The notes below the pieces were generated by a model. It saw only the letters and a program-made list of their open reading frames with translations, was not told the DNA's origin and made no database searches. DNA of 64,000 bases from Flavobacterium dauae. GTDB taxonomy: Bacteria > Bacteroidota > Bacteroidia > Flavobacteriales > Flavobacteriaceae. The translations under genes and the position numbers were made by a program. Of this stretch, positions 62,697-64,000 are shown piece by piece. The stretch covers positions 2,790,001 through 2,854,000 of the forward strand of contig NZ_CP130821.1 of NCBI RefSeq assembly GCF_004151275.2, read 5' to 3'. Positions within the stretch are counted from its first letter, which is position 1; each line of letters starts with the position of its first letter.

Positions 62697-64000
62697 CTAA
62701 TAAAACGTTTGTAAAAGGTCACTCAGATAATTATCGGCAGACTGCACGTACGCTTCCCTGGGGATGATCCTTGCCCCCATCTTCCTTTTCTCGAACGCGG
62801 CGGACAGTCCGAAATAAATGGTTTGGAAACCGTTATCCCTGGCATGCATGATGGTCTTAAACAACATGTGGCGGTACAGCGGCAGCCGCTCTGTTCCAAG
62901 ATCTTCCATACCGATCAGCACCGGGCTGAATGCACCTGCCGCCTTATTTTCATAGCAGAACATTACACCTGCCAAACCTGCCTTTCCCTTTTTTTCAAAC
63001 AGCATGAACTTCCAGTTGGGATGGCTGTTCATTGCTTCAAAAAGTCCCTTTTCATACGGAAAGCCGTTAATCGCCAGATTGTTTGCCTCTACCTTCCGGT
63101 ACAGTCCGTATGCCTGTTCAAGTTCTGCCACATTAAGTTCTGACCTTATATGAGTTTCAAACTGCTGCAAATAAGGTAATACTTCTTCTTTAAAATGCCT
63201 TTTGGAACGTTTGCCCAACCGGTTCATAAAACCTTCGATACCTTCCCATCCGAATTCATCAAAAACAGCAGCATCGGGCATTTCAACCACTGCGAAGCCC
63301 TTATTAACCAGTTTTTTCCCTATACTGCCGCCCCTTTCAAAATCGCGCAGCACCAATTTGCCCGTCCGTTCCTTTTCAGCCGTATGCTCCAGGCTGCCTA
63401 TGAGCAATGCGGCCACTTTGTCCTTTTCCGCCTCCGGAGCATCTACAAAAAAATGTGTCCCTTCGGTAAAGACAGAGCCCGTTCCCAAAGCGGGACCCGT
63501 AAGAAACAGCGGGTCCGACTTCCTTACCTCTTCCACCCTTGCAGAAACCACTTCGGGAGCCAGCATGTCTTCCTTCCACAAGCCTGAGGACGCATGGGCT
63601 ATACCTGCCAAGTGACCGTTTTTGCCATACACCCTGTAATAGGTGAAACGCATGAAATGGGGATGGTCTTCCGGCAGGCTTCCAAAATACCTTTCCACCA
63701 ACAGCATTCCCTGATAATCGAGCGCATTGTGCCTGCCAATGCCTTTATCCCATTCCGTTTGGGATAATTCTCCGAGACTATTGTTTACTTTAAGATGATA
63801 CTGTTGTTGCGACGGAACTTCCTTTCCTTGTGTCCGTGACATCCAGCCGAATGCCCGATATACCTTATCCAGATCATTGCCCGTTTCTGCCAGTGCCAGC
63901 GGCAGATGATGGTACAGGGCAGCCGCCAGATCCGTTATCTGCCGTTCGTTATTATGATTGGAAATGGTTATGCGCAAGCCCGCGTTCTTCAGCGGAACGG
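62697..64000 (-). CDS. FemAB/BioF2-like acyltransferase (5' end outside the window)
   Basis: At least 434 codons are open and the frame runs out of the window on the 5' side. A TTG at 63977 could start a 426-aa form, but the codons before it (PLKNAG) read like normal coding sequence, so I call it partial. The C-terminal half looks like a GNAT fold of the FemAB-like/BioF2 type: LYRKVEANNLAINGFPYEKG, then NWKFMLFEKKGKAGLAGVMF, then IYFGLSAAFEKRKMGARIIP. The acceptor is unknown. Probably in one unit with rteC. G+C is high (60% at 62881-62940 by count). Confidence 0.6.
   Translation of the reverse strand, partial: VPLKNAGLRITISNHNNERQITDLAAALYHHLPLALAETGNDLDKVYRAFGWMSRTQGKEVPSQQQYHLKVNNSLGELSQTEWDKGIGRHNALDYQGMLLVERYFGSLPEDHPHFMRFTYYRVYGKNGHLAGIAHASSGLWKEDMLAPEVVSARVEEVRKSDPLFLTGPALGTGSVFTEGTHFFVDAPEAEKDKVAALLIGSLEHTAEKERTGKLVLRDFERGGSIGKKLVNKGFAVVEMPDAAVFDEFGWEGIEGFMNRLGKRSKRHFKEEVLPYLQQFETHIRSELNVAELEQAYGLYRKVEANNLAINGFPYEKGLFEAMNSHPNWKFMLFEKKGKAGLAGVMFCYENKAAGAFSPVLIGMEDLGTERLPLYRHMLFKTIMHARDNGFQTIYFGLSAAFEKRKMGARIIPREAYVQSADNYLSDLLQTFY

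Overview
The window looks like a chromosomal segment of a member of the Bacteroidota, most likely a Flavobacteriaceae relative (Flavobacterium, Myroides or Chryseobacterium-like). This rests on the low G+C core, promoters of the TAnnTTTG type, a PorP/SprF protein, a gliding-motility-type C-terminal domain, an OmpA protein with TPR and PD40 segments, and DUF4837, DUF2891 and RteC family proteins. I see no rRNA, tRNA or CRISPR array.

Positions 1-31,300 are mostly ordinary core genes: a tyrosine recombinase, a short Ssb, a histone-deacetylase-like hydrolase, a HAD phosphatase, lipoproteins, an amino acid permease, a LysE exporter, an rnr-DUF2807 pair, rpiB, a TetR-controlled EmrAB-TolC-type drug efflux operon, a two-component system that heads a CzcCBA-type metal efflux operon, pgk and holB. 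Local oddities are a 47-bp duplication of the rpiB 3' end around a small secreted-protein gene (12,524-13,263) and a frameshifted secreted-protein relic (18,562-18,953).

Positions 31,600-55,200 are all on the minus strand and read as one accessory surface-structure locus. In transcription order it holds a LuxR-type response regulator, a TPR histidine kinase, a soluble histidine kinase fused to a putative DNA-binding module, two small putative DNA-binding proteins, a 2141-residue repeat fibre protein, a 2278-residue multi-domain secreted protein, a small secreted fibre-like protein, a protein with a type IX secretion (T9SS) C-terminal domain, PorP/SprF and a PorE-like OmpA protein. The fused kinase and the small regulator share their N-terminal module (about 54% identity by hand count). 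They also share a gapless 114-bp promoter region (about 80% identity) with two boxes at a 32-bp period. I infer that this is a dedicated control circuit for a secreted or surface fibre.

Positions 55,300-58,000 and 61,800-64,000 are visibly richer in G+C and carry genes typical of mobile elements: a four-gene cassette with a DUF5675 protein and two small membrane proteins, a DnaC-like ATPase relic that has lost its Walker A motif, a small DNA-binding-like protein, RteC, and a FemAB/GNAT-like acyltransferase cut by the window edge. Between them lie a lipoprotein gene and about 3 kb (58,706-61,806) with no convincing gene, built of dispersed repeats and long hairpins. The strongest candidates for something undescribed are the kinase/DNA-binding fusion with its duplicated promoter and the four-gene DUF5675 cassette.
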